This document shows, one piece after another, positions 31,984 through 45,570 of a stretch of DNA of 64,000 nucleotides. The notes under the pieces are model-generated. The model searched no databases. It was not told the DNA's origin and worked only from the letters and a program-made list of their open reading frames with translations. The translations under genes and the position numbers were made by a program. Origin of the DNA: Plasmopara viticola. Its lineage: Eukaryota > Oomycota > Peronosporomycetes > Peronosporales > Peronosporaceae. Location: the NCBI GenBank assembly GCA_001695595.3, contig MBPM02000028.1, forward strand, positions 766,958-830,957, written 5' to 3'. Position 1 is the stretch's first letter. Each line of letters begins with the position of its first letter.

Positions 31984-33310
31984 ATGGACACCACTGCTAT
32001 CAGTCAAATCAGCAAATTCGATGGAGGCGACTTTTACACGTGGAGCTTCGAAATGCAGATGGTGCTCGGGAAACGCAATTTGTTGAAGGTCGTTTCCGAA
32101 GAAGTTAAGTTTGACCGAATTGCGTTCAAGAAGAAGTTACGCAAGGCCATGGCAATCATCTGACTTGCGATGGAAGATTCGCAACTGCCTTTAGTCCGGT
32201 GGGCTAGTAGTGCGCACGATGCGTGGTCGCGTCTGAAGTCGCATTTCGAGAAGAAAAGGTTGGTCAAAAGCCTTTTCTTCGTCGACGCTTCATCACTACA
32301 ATGATGAGTGAAGGTGATCATGCGCTGAGGCACAACTACAAGATTAAGACGCTAACGTAACAGCTCGACACGGTGGACGCTCTGGTCAGCAAAGACCGAC
32401 TCGTTCAGCCCGCTTCTGATTAGTTTATACGACTCCTTTGCGTTCCTGATTTTGGCATTAGAGTCTTGGTCGAACTTGCTAGCGTGAAAAGGCGTGACGT
32501 CCTAACTACTTCACGAGAACATGAAGCGGGAAGAGATAGAGCGACGCACACGCAAGTTCAAGCGCTCTTGTCAAGCGGCAACGGACGGCACAAGGGTCGT
32601 CAATTTTCGGTAAAGGCTAGCAGCGCCTGTCCTTACTGCGGTAAAAACGGGCGTTGGATTGTCAAGTGCCTGTACGGACTCGCGAAAACGCAAAGCAGCA
32701 GCAGCAGCTTGCAAACATCGCGCAGCTAGGAGAAGGCGCTTGTTGTTACCTCTTTTTGGCTGGTAGAGATACGAGCGTCGCCAAGAACAGCTGCATGTGG
32801 TTGGTTGACTCGGGTGCAACGCAGAACATGACGTACTCCAAAAAGTACATGAAAAATATGAGGTTTTCGCTCCAGTGACGCGCATCGTGTGGACGACAAG
32901 CAGTTATTACTAGTGACATCGTCATGACCATGAAAACTTTGCGTGGGACAAAAAAATGTTTGCTTATAGTATATGGCATATCCCCAAGCTTTCACGCAAA
33001 TCGTTCTCCGTCGGCTGCTTCAGTGAGGTGCATTTTGCGGACGACAAGCAGTTGGTTCTAGTGACACCGTAAAGACCATTACAAATTTGCGTGGGACAAA
33101 AAAAATCTCCTTACAAACGTGTGGCATATCCTCAAGCTTCCGCGCAATTTGTTTTGTTTTGGCTGCTTCACTGAGGGTGTCAGCCCAGGGACGTTTGAGA
33201 GCGACGGATACTACGCGCAAGCAGAGGATTTTCGTTGAAAACATGATTCAGGAAAGGCAAAGAGCTGTTCAAATTCTGCATGAGCTCTCACGAACAAGGC
33301 CAATACGATA
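31984..33310 (+). mobile_element. Ty1/copia fragment D (gag, zinc knuckle, protease), best preserved
   Basis: Gag starts at ATG 31984 (MDTTAISQISKFDGGDFYTW, then LGKRNLLKVVSEEVKFDRI), is broken by a TGA at 32161 and resumes in the same frame (MEDSQLPLVRWASSAHDAW). A CPYCGKNGRWIVKC zinc-knuckle-like motif, lacking the usual His, lies near 32630-32670. A protease with an intact WLVDSGATQNM lies near 32800. Beyond 32880 the sequence carries a diverged internal duplication (GACGACAAGCAGTT at about 32893 and again at about 33040, each followed by TGCGTGGGACAAAAAAA). No RT is present. Confidence 0.75.
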
Positions 33311-33750
33311 AGCCTAAATATTGCAAGACTTTGGCAATACTGTCGAGTAACATGACAAAGGCACTTCCAGGATAAAGTTATGCTGACCCTCAGAGCTCAC
33401 ACGTTTTGCATTGAGGCGAGCATTGGAGGAAATTGGTTTACCCAAGTATATTCCGGATTTCAAGACTCATCCAATACGAGCAGCTGTCCGACAGTTAAAA
33501 CGAATGACACTTGCGTCATGGATATAAAGGCGCACTCAAGATGATTGCGCCCGGATGGTAATTCGTTCGATTGGCTTAACAAATGATTGGCTCAGAGGTA
33601 GCGAAGTAGTTGTGAACTAAGAACCGTATGAATATACTCACTTCGAAATCTTCCTTCTCCTCACAAATGTCTTCGCTCGAGTTTTCCTTGTGCAGACTTT
33701 TCAGAACAACTTCACTTCTTTGCTTTCGCTTTGGTCAGCTATTAACAGAT
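33311..33750. other. Non-coding stretch between copia fragments D and F
   Basis: No domain remnants. The right part, CT-rich near 33640-33740, sits where the LTR or leader of fragment F should be. No repeat partner was found. Confidence 0.3.
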
Positions 33751-33751
33751 T

Positions 33752-34800
33752 ATGAGCCCAACAACCATGATCTCGGTGCATGATGTCTCGGCCAAGGTCG
33801 CCATCGGCAAATCCAACGGCGACAACTACGTCACGTGGAACTGCTACATGCGTGGCGTATTCTTTCTAAGGCCGTGTGGCATGTTATCAGCCGCGAGGTG
33901 ACTCCTCGGACGAATATATCAGGACAAGCAACATGGCCTTTGGATTGATACTGCTTCATATGGGTATGGACTATCACCCTGTTGTTGACGACTGCACATC
34001 GTGTGTGTGTGTGTGTGTGGGTTGCGTGGGCGCGTTATAAGAAGCTATTTGGTGGCAAAAGGCTGGTCGCATCTACCTGAAGAAAGAAACTCTTCAGCAT
34101 GGGGATATTGAAGGTGGCAATTTTTTGCATAATTGCAATAAAGTCCTTAACATCAGCGCAAACATTTTCGGCAGCAGCGCAAAGATGGAGGACGAAGACA
34201 CCGCAATTTACCTTTAGAGCAGTCTACTCAAGAGCTATGAAAACGTCATTTTCAACTTGAAGATCAGTAATGCAGAGTTGAGGACGAAGGGCGTCGTTAA
34301 AGTGCTAATAAATGAGCACATCAAACGGCAAGGGTAAAAACCTACGACTGAGACTAAGGAAGTGGCAAAGGTGTTTAGCACAGTGCGGTAGTATCGTTAG
34401 CGCGTACACTGCAAAAAATTAGGTACTTGACGGAGCGGTACAGAAGGATGAGAATCGATGTGCTCAACGAGGCGGCCAAGATCGTGGACGCGGGGCATAT
34501 AATGCTCACTTTTAACCCAGAGATTAGTATGACAATGACCATGCTGCATTTGATAAAGCGTGGACTTATAACAATTAAAATATGCCTGATATGTGGACAC
34601 TCGACTGCGGTGCAACGAACTTGTTGAGATTTCTGAGGCCGAAACCTTTGAAGAAGCAAGACGAAAAGTCTTTTGCATTGATGCGAAGAGACTAAACAGA
34701 GAGGAAGTATTCGTGAAAGTGATTGATTTATTGGGACATACACTTCTACTTCTCGTGACCACTCACTTTACATAACGTAATTGTTCTTAGTTTGTAAGAA
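33752..34800 (+). mobile_element. Ty1/copia fragment F (gag and protease), degenerate, second family
   Basis: Gag remnants read KVAIGKSNGDNYVTWNCYM near 33800, [15 protein letters not shown] near 33950, then [15 protein letters not shown] and DEDTAIYL up to about 34215, and [19 protein letters not shown] to INEHIKR near 34330. The DDC motif is immediately followed by a GT microsatellite. A protease-like WTLDCGATN lies near 34590, with Cys where Ser is usual. It matches fragment C on the other strand. Confidence 0.72.
34001..34019 (+). repeat. GT dinucleotide microsatellite
   Basis: Nine and a half GT units inside fragment F gag, at a place where the related fragment C encodes CEEVWAAW. The expansion breaks the reading frame. 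Confidence 0.9.
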
Positions 34801-34929
34801 GTAAAACTATGTTGAGACGCGGTTTGTATTAGACCGGGTTAGGTTGTGTAAGTTACCGGAAACCTATAACTCTCAATACACCCCTCAATGCGAACAGGCT
34901 TGCATGCCAAGGGCCGTTGTCATGTTTTT

Positions 34930-36450
34930 GTGGCGCGGTCCTGGTAAGCCTTATGTCATGTTGTCGAACACCATGTTTGCAGTCTCGCAAAACTCATGAT
35001 GTATCTCGCCACGCATGACGTCATCATAGTTGTGGTAATACTTGATGTAAATATATTTGGATCGGCCGTGATTGACATGATTCTTGGTCATCTTGAGGCA
35101 AGATTGATTGTCATAAAAGAACTTGAGGACCGGTCCGGGTTCAACCACCGCATCCAGAATCTCGCACAAGGAGCGATGGGCCCGCTTATCTTTTTCAACC
35201 GTTAGACTTTGCTTCGCTAGTTGATTGTGAAACGCTTGACTGCTTTTTGCGTACCCAGATCACCGGAACACTCTTCATATGAAAGCATAATCGGAAGTTG
35301 CCTTGCGGTCAATGTGGTCACCGGCCCCGTCTGCGTCCGAGTATTCGCAAAAATCGACCTTGTTGCCAGGCTAGAACATATACCAGGTGTATTTGTACTT
35401 TGCAAATAGAGAAATGCGCGCTTTACTGCAGTCCAATGCTCAAGTTGTGGATTTTCAATAAATCTTGATACATAACCAGCTGCAAATGCGATATTCGGTC
35501 GCGTCGCCGTCGATGTATGAGTGCTTTTACCGCTTTTCGAAAAGGTGCGCTTTAGTTAGTTGGAGAGTCACTTGGCATGAGCTTTAAGTTCGTGTCCGTT
35601 AAAATTATAATTGCCTTGCAATCATCCATGCCGAATCCCCTGAGTATGTCATTGGTGTATCGCCATTGACACATTATTACGCTGCCGTCGTCATTGTCTA
35701 AAAGCCAAACAAACGCGCACTCTGCACTGTCTGTCATATCAAAGCTGATTTTTAAATTCAGTTTTCGTATGTGCAATCAACGCAAGTGAACTATTAGTAC
35801 TCTAAACACCATCGACATATACCAGATATATGTGCGTGGCACGCATTGGTTGTCCAAAATCTTGATGCAATGGCATGAACCAAAGGCTGAAATTTGAAAT
35901 CTAGTATAGCACACAATCTCATCAAAAGTATCATTCCATACGCGAGAGGCTTTTTCAAGACATAATTTGCCTTATAGAGCACAAGACAGTCACATTCTCG
36001 GTCAGGTTCAAATCCTTCTGGGATAGTAAAGTGAACACCTTCCTTCATCACTCATAGAGAAAAGCCGTTACTATATTCCATTGGTCAAGTGACTACTCAA
36101 AGTACTTGGTCAAAGCAATTATTATTCGTAATGGCACGTGCTTGACTACGGGCAAAACCGTTTCCGTATAGTCAATTCCATATTTTTGTCGAAAGCTCTT
36201 TGCCACGAGTCCTACCTTGTATTTCTCAATTGATTTGTCAGCATTGCGCTTGATCGTAAAATTCACTTGGTCCCGATTGCACGTAGTCCTGACGGCAATT
36301 TTTCAGCTTTAGAACTTGACGAAGCTGTATTTGATCTAGCTTCGCACGAAAGGCTTTGCGCCAATGAAGATGGTCAGGTCAACTTCCAGCAACTTGATAT
36401 GTGGCTGGTTCGGATAAGTCGTTAGCTTTGACTGCGCTTATACTTGCACG
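34930..36450 (-). mobile_element. Ty1/copia fragment G (reverse transcriptase and RNase H), degenerate
   Basis: Minus-strand frames give the start of RVT_2 near 36270-36100 (IKRNADKSIEKYKVGLVAKS, then YGIDYTETVLPVVKHVPLRI), IPEGFEPDRECDCLVLYKA near 36020-35960, RT end (DILRGFGMDDCK) near 35640, and RNase H (FYDNQSCLKMTKNHVNHGRS, then IKYYHNYDDVMRGEIHHEFC) at 35120-34990. The catalytic RT core around the YVDD motif is not recognisable. This is the only fragment with RT/RNase H and ends about 80 bp before the satellite array. Confidence 0.8.
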
Positions 36451-36529
36451 CCAGATTTTCGGTGGAGTTAATCAATATTACTGCCTTTAAAAGCATGAAC
36501 TTCTTGGCCGCTAAGTCCGACGTGAGTCA

Positions 36530-39500
36530 GACGCAAAAGAGGCACGAGTAAGTGTGTAATTATTCGTTTGATTGAGACGCTGTACGGCAACTGATGCGTC
36601 CTTTCTATGAATCAGAAAATGCGCGGACGCAATTAAGCCACAACTAAACGTATAGTCACTCTTTTAAAGCACCGAATTGTACACATATCCGTCCATCCTA
36701 TATATATAGACGTACATAGACCCAAAGAGCCACAACTAAGTGTACAATCGTTCTTTGAAGCGCTGTGACGCGGTACGACCACGGATCCGTCTACTCTATT
36801 AATCTGATAGACACAGACGTAATTAAGCCACAAGTAAGTGTATGATCACTCTTTTTTAGAGCAAAAATGATGTACGGTAGCAAATACGTCTTGTCTATCA
36901 CTATAGACATGCACGGACGCAATCGAACCAGAAGTAAGCGTAACATCACTTTTCCGAAGCGTCAGGACAGTGTACGGCATCATAGCTTTCCTTCCATATG
37001 CACAGACTCAAAAGAGCCACAACTTAAGTGTGTAATCCACTCTTTTGAAGCGCTGAAACACGGTAAGGCCATAGAACCGTCCCGTCTATCAATTTAATCA
37101 GGCACAGACGTAATCGAGCCACAACTAAGTGTTAAATCACACTTTTGAAGTGCTAAAATCAATCTCTCAACGCTTGAGGACGCTATACGACGGCATATCC
37201 GTCTCTCTCTAGACAAGCACAGACGCAAACAATCCACAACTAAGTGTATTATCACTTTTTTGAGGGTTGAGTTGTTTACGACCACAGATCCTTCTTTTCT
37301 AATTATCTGACCGTGCACTAACGCTAAAGAGCTACAACTAAATGTTCTTAAGCCCTCTTCAATAGCGCTGAGTTGCTGTACGGCAACGGATGCGTTCTGT
37401 CTATCAATCTAGACAAACACGGACGCAATCGAGCCATATTGAAGTGTTTAACCATTTTATGAAAGCGATGAGACTCTATACGGGTACAGATACGTCCTTT
37501 TTATCTATCTAGACATTAAAAGACGCAACAAAGTCACATTTGAATATTTTATTACTCTTTGAAAGCGCTGAGTTGCTATACGACCGTAGCTGCGTCCTGT
37601 CTGTCAAGCTAGACAGGCACATATGTAATTGAGCTCCAACGAGGTGTGAAATCAATATTTTGAAGTACCAAGCAACAACAAAGTGTATACTGGCTTTTAA
37701 GAAGTGCCGAACAGATGTTCAGCCACAACTACGTCCTTTCTATCTTTCAAGACGTGTGCAGACGCAATGAGGCCACAACAAGCGTACATTTGCTCTTGTG
37801 AAGTGCTGGGATAATATACGGCCATGGATACGTCCTTCCTATCTTTCTAGACGTGCGCAGACACAATAAAGCAACGACAAAGCGTATATTTGCTCTCGTG
37901 AAGTGCTCTGAAGAAACACGGCCATAGATATGTACTTTCTATCATTCTAGATGTGCGCAGACGCAATAGAACCACCACTAGGCGTATATTTGCTTCGTGA
38001 AGTGCTGTGAAGATATACGGCTAAAGATCCGTCCTTTTTATCATTCTAGACGTGCGAAGACGCAATAAAGCAACAACAAAGTGTATTTTCGCTCTTGGGA
38101 AGTGCTGGGACGATATACGGCCATACATACGTCCTTTCTATCATTCTAGACGTGCGCAGACGCAATAGAGCAACAACAAAGTGTTTTTTCGCTCTTGGAA
38201 AGTGCTGGGACGATATACAGCCATACATACGTTCTATTTATCATTCTAGACGTGCGAAGACGCAACAAAGCAACAATAAAGTGTATATTCGCTCTTGGGA
38301 AGTGCGGAGATGATATACGGCCATCGATACGTTCTTTCTATCATTCTAGACGTGCGCAGACGCAATAGAGCAACAACAAAGCGTATATTTGTTCTCGTGG
38401 AGTGCGGTGAAGATACACGGCCATAGATACGCCCTATCTGTCATTCTAAACGTGCGAAGACGCAATAGATGCACAATTAAGCGTATAGTCGCTCTCGTGA
38501 AGTGCTGGGATGATGTACGGCCTTTGATACTTCCTTTCTTTCATTCTAGACGTACGCAGACACAATAGTGCAACAACAAAGCGTATAGTTGCTCTCGTGA
38601 AGTGCTAGGAAGATATACGGCCATAGATACGTCCTTCCTATCATTCAAGAAGTGCGCAGACGCATTTGAAAAACAACTAAGCGTATAATCGCTCTTGTGA
38701 AGTGCTCGGAAGTTGTACAGCGATACATACGTCCTTTCTATATTTCTAGACGTGTGCAGACGCAATAGGTCCACAACGAATCGTTCCGTCGCTCTGGTGA
38801 AGTGTTGTAATGATGTACGGCCATAGATACGTCCTGTCTATCATTCCAAACGTGCGCAGACGCAATAGAGCAACAACTAATCGAATATTCCCTCTTGTGA
38901 AGTGCTCTTAAGATACACGGCCATAGATACGTACTTTCTATCATTCTAGACGTGCGCAGACACAACAGAACCACCACTAGGCGTATATTTGCTTCGTGAT
39001 GTGCTGTGATGATATACGGCCATACATACGTCCTTTCTATCTTTCGAGACGTGCGAAGACGCATTAAAGCAACAACAAAGTGAACATTCGCTCTTGGGAA
39101 GTGCCGGGATCATATACGGCCATAGATACGTCCTTTCCATCTTTCTGGACGTGTGCAGACGCAACAGATCCACAACTAAGCGTATAGTCGCTCTTGTGAA
39201 GTGCTAGGAAGATATACGGCCATAGATACGTCCATCCTATCACTCTAGAAGTGTGCAGACGCAATAGATCCACAACTAAGCGTATTGTCGCCCTTGCTGG
39301 GATGATGTACGGCCATAGATACGTCCTTTCTATGATTTCAAACGTGCGCAGACGCAATAGAGCAACAACAAAGCGTATATTCGCTCTTGGGAAGTTCTGA
39401 GATGATATACGGCCATAGATACGTTCTTTTAACCATTGTAGACGTGCGCAGACGCAATAGAGCAACAACAAAGCGTATATTTGTATTCGTGAAGTGCTGT

Positions 39501-39900
39501 GAAGATATACGGCCATAGATACGTCCTTTCTATCATTCTAGACGTGCGAAGACGCAATAGAGCAACAACAAAGTGTATTTTCGCTCTTGTGAAGTGCTGA
39601 GATGATATACGGCCATAAATACGTTCTGTCTATCATTCTAGACGTGCGCAGACGCAATCGAGCAACAACAAAGCGTATATTCGCTCTTGGGAAGTGCTGA
39701 GATGATATACGGCCATAGATACGTTCTTTTAATCATTGTAGACGTGCGCAGACGCAATAGAGCAACAACAAGGCGTATATTTGTGTTCGTGAAGTGCTGG
39801 GAAGATATACGGCCATAGCTACGTCCTTTCTATCATTTCCGACGTGCGAAGACGCAATAAAGCAACAACAAAGCGTGTATTCACTCCCGTGAAGTGCTGT
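36530..39900 (+). repeat. Satellite array, diverged left edge
   Basis: Head-to-tail monomers of about 100 bp with many substitutions between neighbours. Each carries a core such as GATGCGTCCTNTCTATCAATCTAGAC, then GGACGCAAT, GAGCCACAACTAAGTGT, and GCTCTTTTGAAGYGCTGAG. Units at 36530-37700 keep a clear dyad (for example inner arms TGTCTA 37398-37403 and TAGACA 37410-37415; outer arms TGCGT 37391-37395 and ACGCA 37423-37427). From about 37700 rightwards the units become progressively more like the central consensus. Neighbouring units are much less alike than in the array centre. Confidence 0.92.
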
Positions 39901-42900
39901 GAAGATATCCGGCCATACACACGTGCTTTCTATCTTTCTAGACGTGTGCAGACTCAATAGAGCAAACAACAAAGCGTATATTCGCTCTCGTGAAGTGCTG
40001 TGAAGATATACAGCCATAGCTACGTCCTTTCTATCTTTCTAGACGTGGGCAGACGCAATAAAACCATCACTATGCGTATATTTGCTTCGTGAAGTGCTGT
40101 GAAGATACACGGCCATACATACGTCTTTTCTATCTTTCTTGACGTGCGCAGACGCAATAAAGCAACAACAAAGCGTAAATTCGCTCTCGTGAAGTGCTGT
40201 GAAGATATACGGCCATACATACGTCCTTTATATCATTCTAGACGTGTGCAGACGCAAAAGATCCACAACTAAGCGTATATTTGCTTCGTGAAGTGCTGTG
40301 AAGAAATACGGCCATAGCTACGTCCTTTCTATCATTCTCGACGTGCGAAGACGCAATAAAGCAACAACAAAGCGTGTATTCACTCTCGTGAAGTGCTGTG
40401 AAGATACATACGTGCTTTCTATCTTTCTAGACGTGTGCAGACTCAATAGAGCCAACACTAAGCGTGTATTCGCTCTCGTGATGTGCTGTGAAGATATACG
40501 GCCTCAGACACTTCCTTTTTATCATTGTAGACGTGCACAGACTCAATTGATCCATAACAAGGCGTATAGTTACTCTTGTGAAGTGCTGAGATGATCTTCG
40601 GCCATAGATACGTCCTTTCTATCATTCTCGACGTGCGAAGACGCAATAAAGCAACAACAAAGCGTGTATTCACTCTCGTGAAGTGCTGTGAAGATATACA
40701 TACGGCCATACATACGTCCTTTCTATCTTTCTAGACGTGTGCAGACGCAATAGAACCACCACTAAGCGTATATTTGCTTCGTGAAGTGCTGTGAAGATAT
40801 ACGGCCATACATACGTCCTTTCTATCATTCTAGACGTGCGCAGACACAATAGAGCAACAACAAAGCGTATATTAGCTCATGTGAGGTGCTGAGATGATAT
40901 ACGGCCATAGATACGTCCTTTCTATCATTCTCGACGTGCGAAGACACAATAAAGCAACAACAAAGCGTGTATTCACTCTCGTGAAGTGCTGTGAAGATAT
41001 CCGGCCATACATACGTGCTTTCTATCTTTCTAGACGTGTGCAGACGCAGTAGAAACACCACTAAGCGTATATTTGCTTCGTGAAGTGCTGTGGAGATACA
41101 CGGCCATACATACGTCCTTTCTATCTTTCTAGACGTGCGAAGACGCAATAGAGAAACAACAAAGCGTATATTCGCTCTCGTGAAGTGCTGTGAAGATATA
41201 CAGCCATAGCTACGTCCTTTCTATCTTTCTAGACGTGTGCAGACGCAATAGAACCACAACAAAGCGTATATTTGCTTTGTGAAGTGCTGTGAAGATACAC
41301 GGCCATACATACGTCTTTTCTATCTTTCTAGACGTGCGCAGACGCAATACAGCAACAACAAAGCGTAAATTCGCTCTCGTGAAGTGCTGTGAAGATATAC
41401 GGCCATACATACGTCCTTTATATCATTCTAGACGTGTGCAGACGCAAAAGATCCACAACTAAGCGTATATTTGCTTCGTGAAGTGCTGTGAAGATATACG
41501 GCCATAGATACGTCCTTTCTATCATTCTAGACGTGCGCAGACACAATAGAGCAACAACAAAGCGTATATTCGCTCTCGTGAAGTGCTGTGAAGATATACA
41601 TACGGCCATACATACGTCCTTTCTATCTTTCTAGACGTGTGCAGACGCAATAGAACCACCACTAAGCGCATATTTGCTTCGTGAAGTGCTGTGAAGATAT
41701 ACGGCCATAGATACGTCCTTTCTATCATTCTAGACGTGCGCAGACACAATAGAGCAACAACAAAGCGTATATTAGCTCATGTGAAGTGCTGAGATGATAT
41801 ACGGCCATAGATACGTCCTTTCTATCATTCTCGACGTGCGAAGACGCAATAAAGCAACAACAAAGCGTGTATTCACTCTCGTGAAGTGCTGTGAAGATAT
41901 ACGGCCATACATACGTCCTTTATATCATTCTAGACGTGTGCAGACGCAAAAGATCCACAACTAAGCGTATATTTGCTTCGTGAAGTGCTGTGAAGATATA
42001 CGGCCATAGATACGTCCTTTCTATCATTCTAGACGTGCGCAGACACAATAGAGCAACAACAAAGCGTATATTCGCTCTCGTGAAGTGCTGTGAAGATATA
42101 CATACGGCCATACATACGTCCTTTCTATCTTTTTAGACGTGTGCAGACGCAATAGAACCACCACTAAGCGTACATTCGCTCTCGTGAAGTGCTGTGAAGA
42201 TATACGGCCATAGATACGTCCTTTCTATCATTCTAGACGTGCGCAGACACAATAGAGCAACAACAAAGCGTATATTAGCTCATGTGAAGTGCTGAGATGA
42301 TATACGGCCATAGATACGTCCTTCCTATCATTCTCGACGTGCGAAGACGCAATAAAGCACAACAAAGCGTGTATTCACTCTCGTGAAGTGCTGTGAAGAT
42401 ATCCGGCCATACATACGTGCTTTCTATCTTTCTAGACGTGTGCAGACGCAGTAGAAACACCACTAAGCGTATATTTGCTTCGTGAAGTGCTGTGGAGATA
42501 CACGGCCATACATACGTCCTTTCTATCTTTCTAGACGTGCGAAGACGCAATAGAGAAACAACAAAGCGTATATTCGCTCTCGTGAAGTGCTGTGAAGATA
42601 TACAGCCATAGCTACGTCCTTTCTATCTTTCTAGACGTGTGCAGACGCAATAGAACCACAACAAAGCGTATATTTGCTTTGTGAAGTGCTGTGAAGATAC
42701 ACGGCCATACATACGTCTTTTCTATCTTTCTAGACGTGCGCAGACGCAATACAGCAACAACAAAGCGTAAATTCGCTCTCGTGAAGTGCTGTGAAGATAT
42801 ACGGCCATACATACGTCCTTTATATCATTCTAGACGTGTGCAGACGCAAAAGATCCACAACTAAGCGTATATTTGCTTCGTGAAGTGCTGTGGAGATATA

Positions 42901-45570
42901 CGGCCATACATACGTCCTTTCTATCTTTTTAGAGGTGCGAAGACGCAATAGAGAAACAAAAAAGCGTATATTCGCTCTCGTGAAGTGCTGTGAAGATATA
43001 CAGCCATAGCTACGTCCTTTCTATCTTTCTAGACGTGTGCAGACGCAATAGAACCACAACAAAGCGTATATTTGCTTTGTGAAGTGCTGTGAAGATACAC
43101 GGCCATACATACGTCTTTTCTATCTTTCTAGACGTGCGCAGACGCAATACAGCAACAACAAAGCGTAAATTCGCTCTCGTGAAGTGCTGTGAAAATATAT
43201 ACGGCCATACATACGTCCTTTATATCATTCTAGACGTGTGCAGACGCAAAAGATCCACAACTAAGCGTATATTTGCTTCGTGAAGTGCTGTGAAGATATA
43301 CGGCCATAGATACGTCATTTCTATCATTCTAGACGTGCGCAGACAAAATAGAGCAACAACAAAGCGTATATTCGCTCTCGTGAAGTGCTGTGAAGAAATA
43401 CGGCCATACATACGTGCTTTCTATCGTTCTAGACGTGCGCAGACGCAATTAAGCAACACCAAAGTGTACATTCGCTCTCGTGAAGTGCTGTGAAGATATA
43501 CGGCCATACATACGTCCTTTCTATCTTTCTAGACGTGTGCAGACGCAATAGAACCACCACTAAGCGTATATTTGCTTCGTGAAGTGCTGTGAAGATATAC
43601 GGCCATACATACGTCCTTTCTATCATTCTAGACGTGCGCAGACACAATAGAGCAACAACAAAGCGTATATTCGCTCATGTGAAGTGCTGAGACGATCTAC
43701 GGCCATAGATACGTCCTTTCTATCATTCTCGACGTGCGAAGACGCAATAGAGGAACAATAAAGCGTATATTTGCTTCGTGAAGTGCTATGAAGATACACG
43801 GCCATACATACGTCCTTCTATCATTCTAGACGTGCGCAGACACAATAGAGCAACAACAAAGCGTATATTCGCTCTCGTGAAGTGCTGGCAGATATACAGC
43901 CATAGCTACGTCCTTTCTATCTTTCTAGACGTGTGCAGACGCAATAGAACCATCACTGTGTGTATATTTGCTTCGTGAAGTGCTGTGAAGATACACGGCC
44001 ATACATACGTCTTTTCTATCTTTCTAGACGTGCGCAGACGCAATACAGCAACAACAAAGCATAAATTCGCTCTCGTGAAGTGCTGTGAAGATATACGGCC
44101 ATACATACGTCCTTTCTATCATTCTAGACGTGTGCAGACGCAAAAGATCCACAACTAAGCGTATATTTGCTTCGTGAAGTGCTGTGAAGATATCCGGCCA
44201 TACATACGTTCTTTCTATCATTCTAGACGTGCGAAGACGCGATTAAGCAACACCAAAGTGTATATTCGCTCATGTGAAGTGCTGAGACGATATACGGCCA
44301 TAGATACGTCCTTTCTATCATTCTAGACGTGCGCAGACACAATAGAGCAACAACAAAGCGTATATTCGCTCTCGTGAAGTGCTGTGAAGATATACGGCCA
44401 TACATACGTGCTTTCTATCGCTCTAGACGTGCGAAGACGCAATTAATCAACACCAAAGTGTATATTCGCTCTCGTGAAGTGCTGTGAAGATATACGGCCA
44501 TACATACGTCCTTTCTATCTTTCTAGACGTGTGCAGACGCAATAGAACCACCACCAAGCGTATATTTGCTTCGTGAAGTGCTGTGAAGATATACGGCTAT
44601 AGATACGTCCTTTCTATCATTCTAGACGTGCGCAGACACAATAGAGCAACAACAAAGCGTATATTCGCTCATGTGAAGTGCTGAGATGATATACGGCCAT
44701 AGATACGTCCTTTCTATCATTCTCGACGTGCGAAGACGCAATAAAGCAACAACAAAGCGTGTATTCACTCTCGTGAAGTGCTGTGAAGATACATACGTGC
44801 TTTCTATCTTTCTAGACGTGTGCAGACTCAAAAGAGCCAACACTAAGCGTGTATTCGCTCTCGTGATGTGCTGTGAAGATATACGGCCTCAGACACTTCC
44901 TTTTTATCATTGTAGACGTGCACAGACTCAATTGATCCATAACAAGGCGTATAGTTACTCTTGTGAAGTGCTGAGATGATCTTCGGCCATAGATACGTCC
45001 TTTCTATCATTCTCGACGTGCGAAGACGCAATAAAGCAACAACAAAGCGTGTATTCACTCTCGTGAAGTGCTGTGAAGATATACGGCCATACATACGTCC
45101 TTTCTATCATTCTAGACGTGCGCAGACACAATAGAGCAACAACAAAGCGTAAACCCGCTCTCGTGAAGTGCTGTGAAGATATACGGCCATACATACGTCC
45201 TTTCTATCATTCTAGACGTGTGCAGACGCAATAGAACCACAACTAAGCGTACATTTGCTTCGTGAAGTGCTGTGAAGATACACGGCCATACATACGTCCT
45301 TTCTATCTTTCTAGACGTGTGCAGACTCAATAGAGCAAACACTAAGCGTGTATTTGCTTCGTGAAGTGCTGTGAAGATATACGACCATAGATACGTCCTT
45401 TCTATCATTCTAGACGTGCGCAGACACAAGAGAGCAACAACAAAGCGTATATTCGCTCTCGTGAAGTGCTGTGAAGATATCCGGCCATAGCTACGTCCTT
45501 TCTATCATTCTCGACGTGCGAAGACGCAATAAAGCAACAACAAAGCGTGTATTCACTCTCGTGAAGTGCT

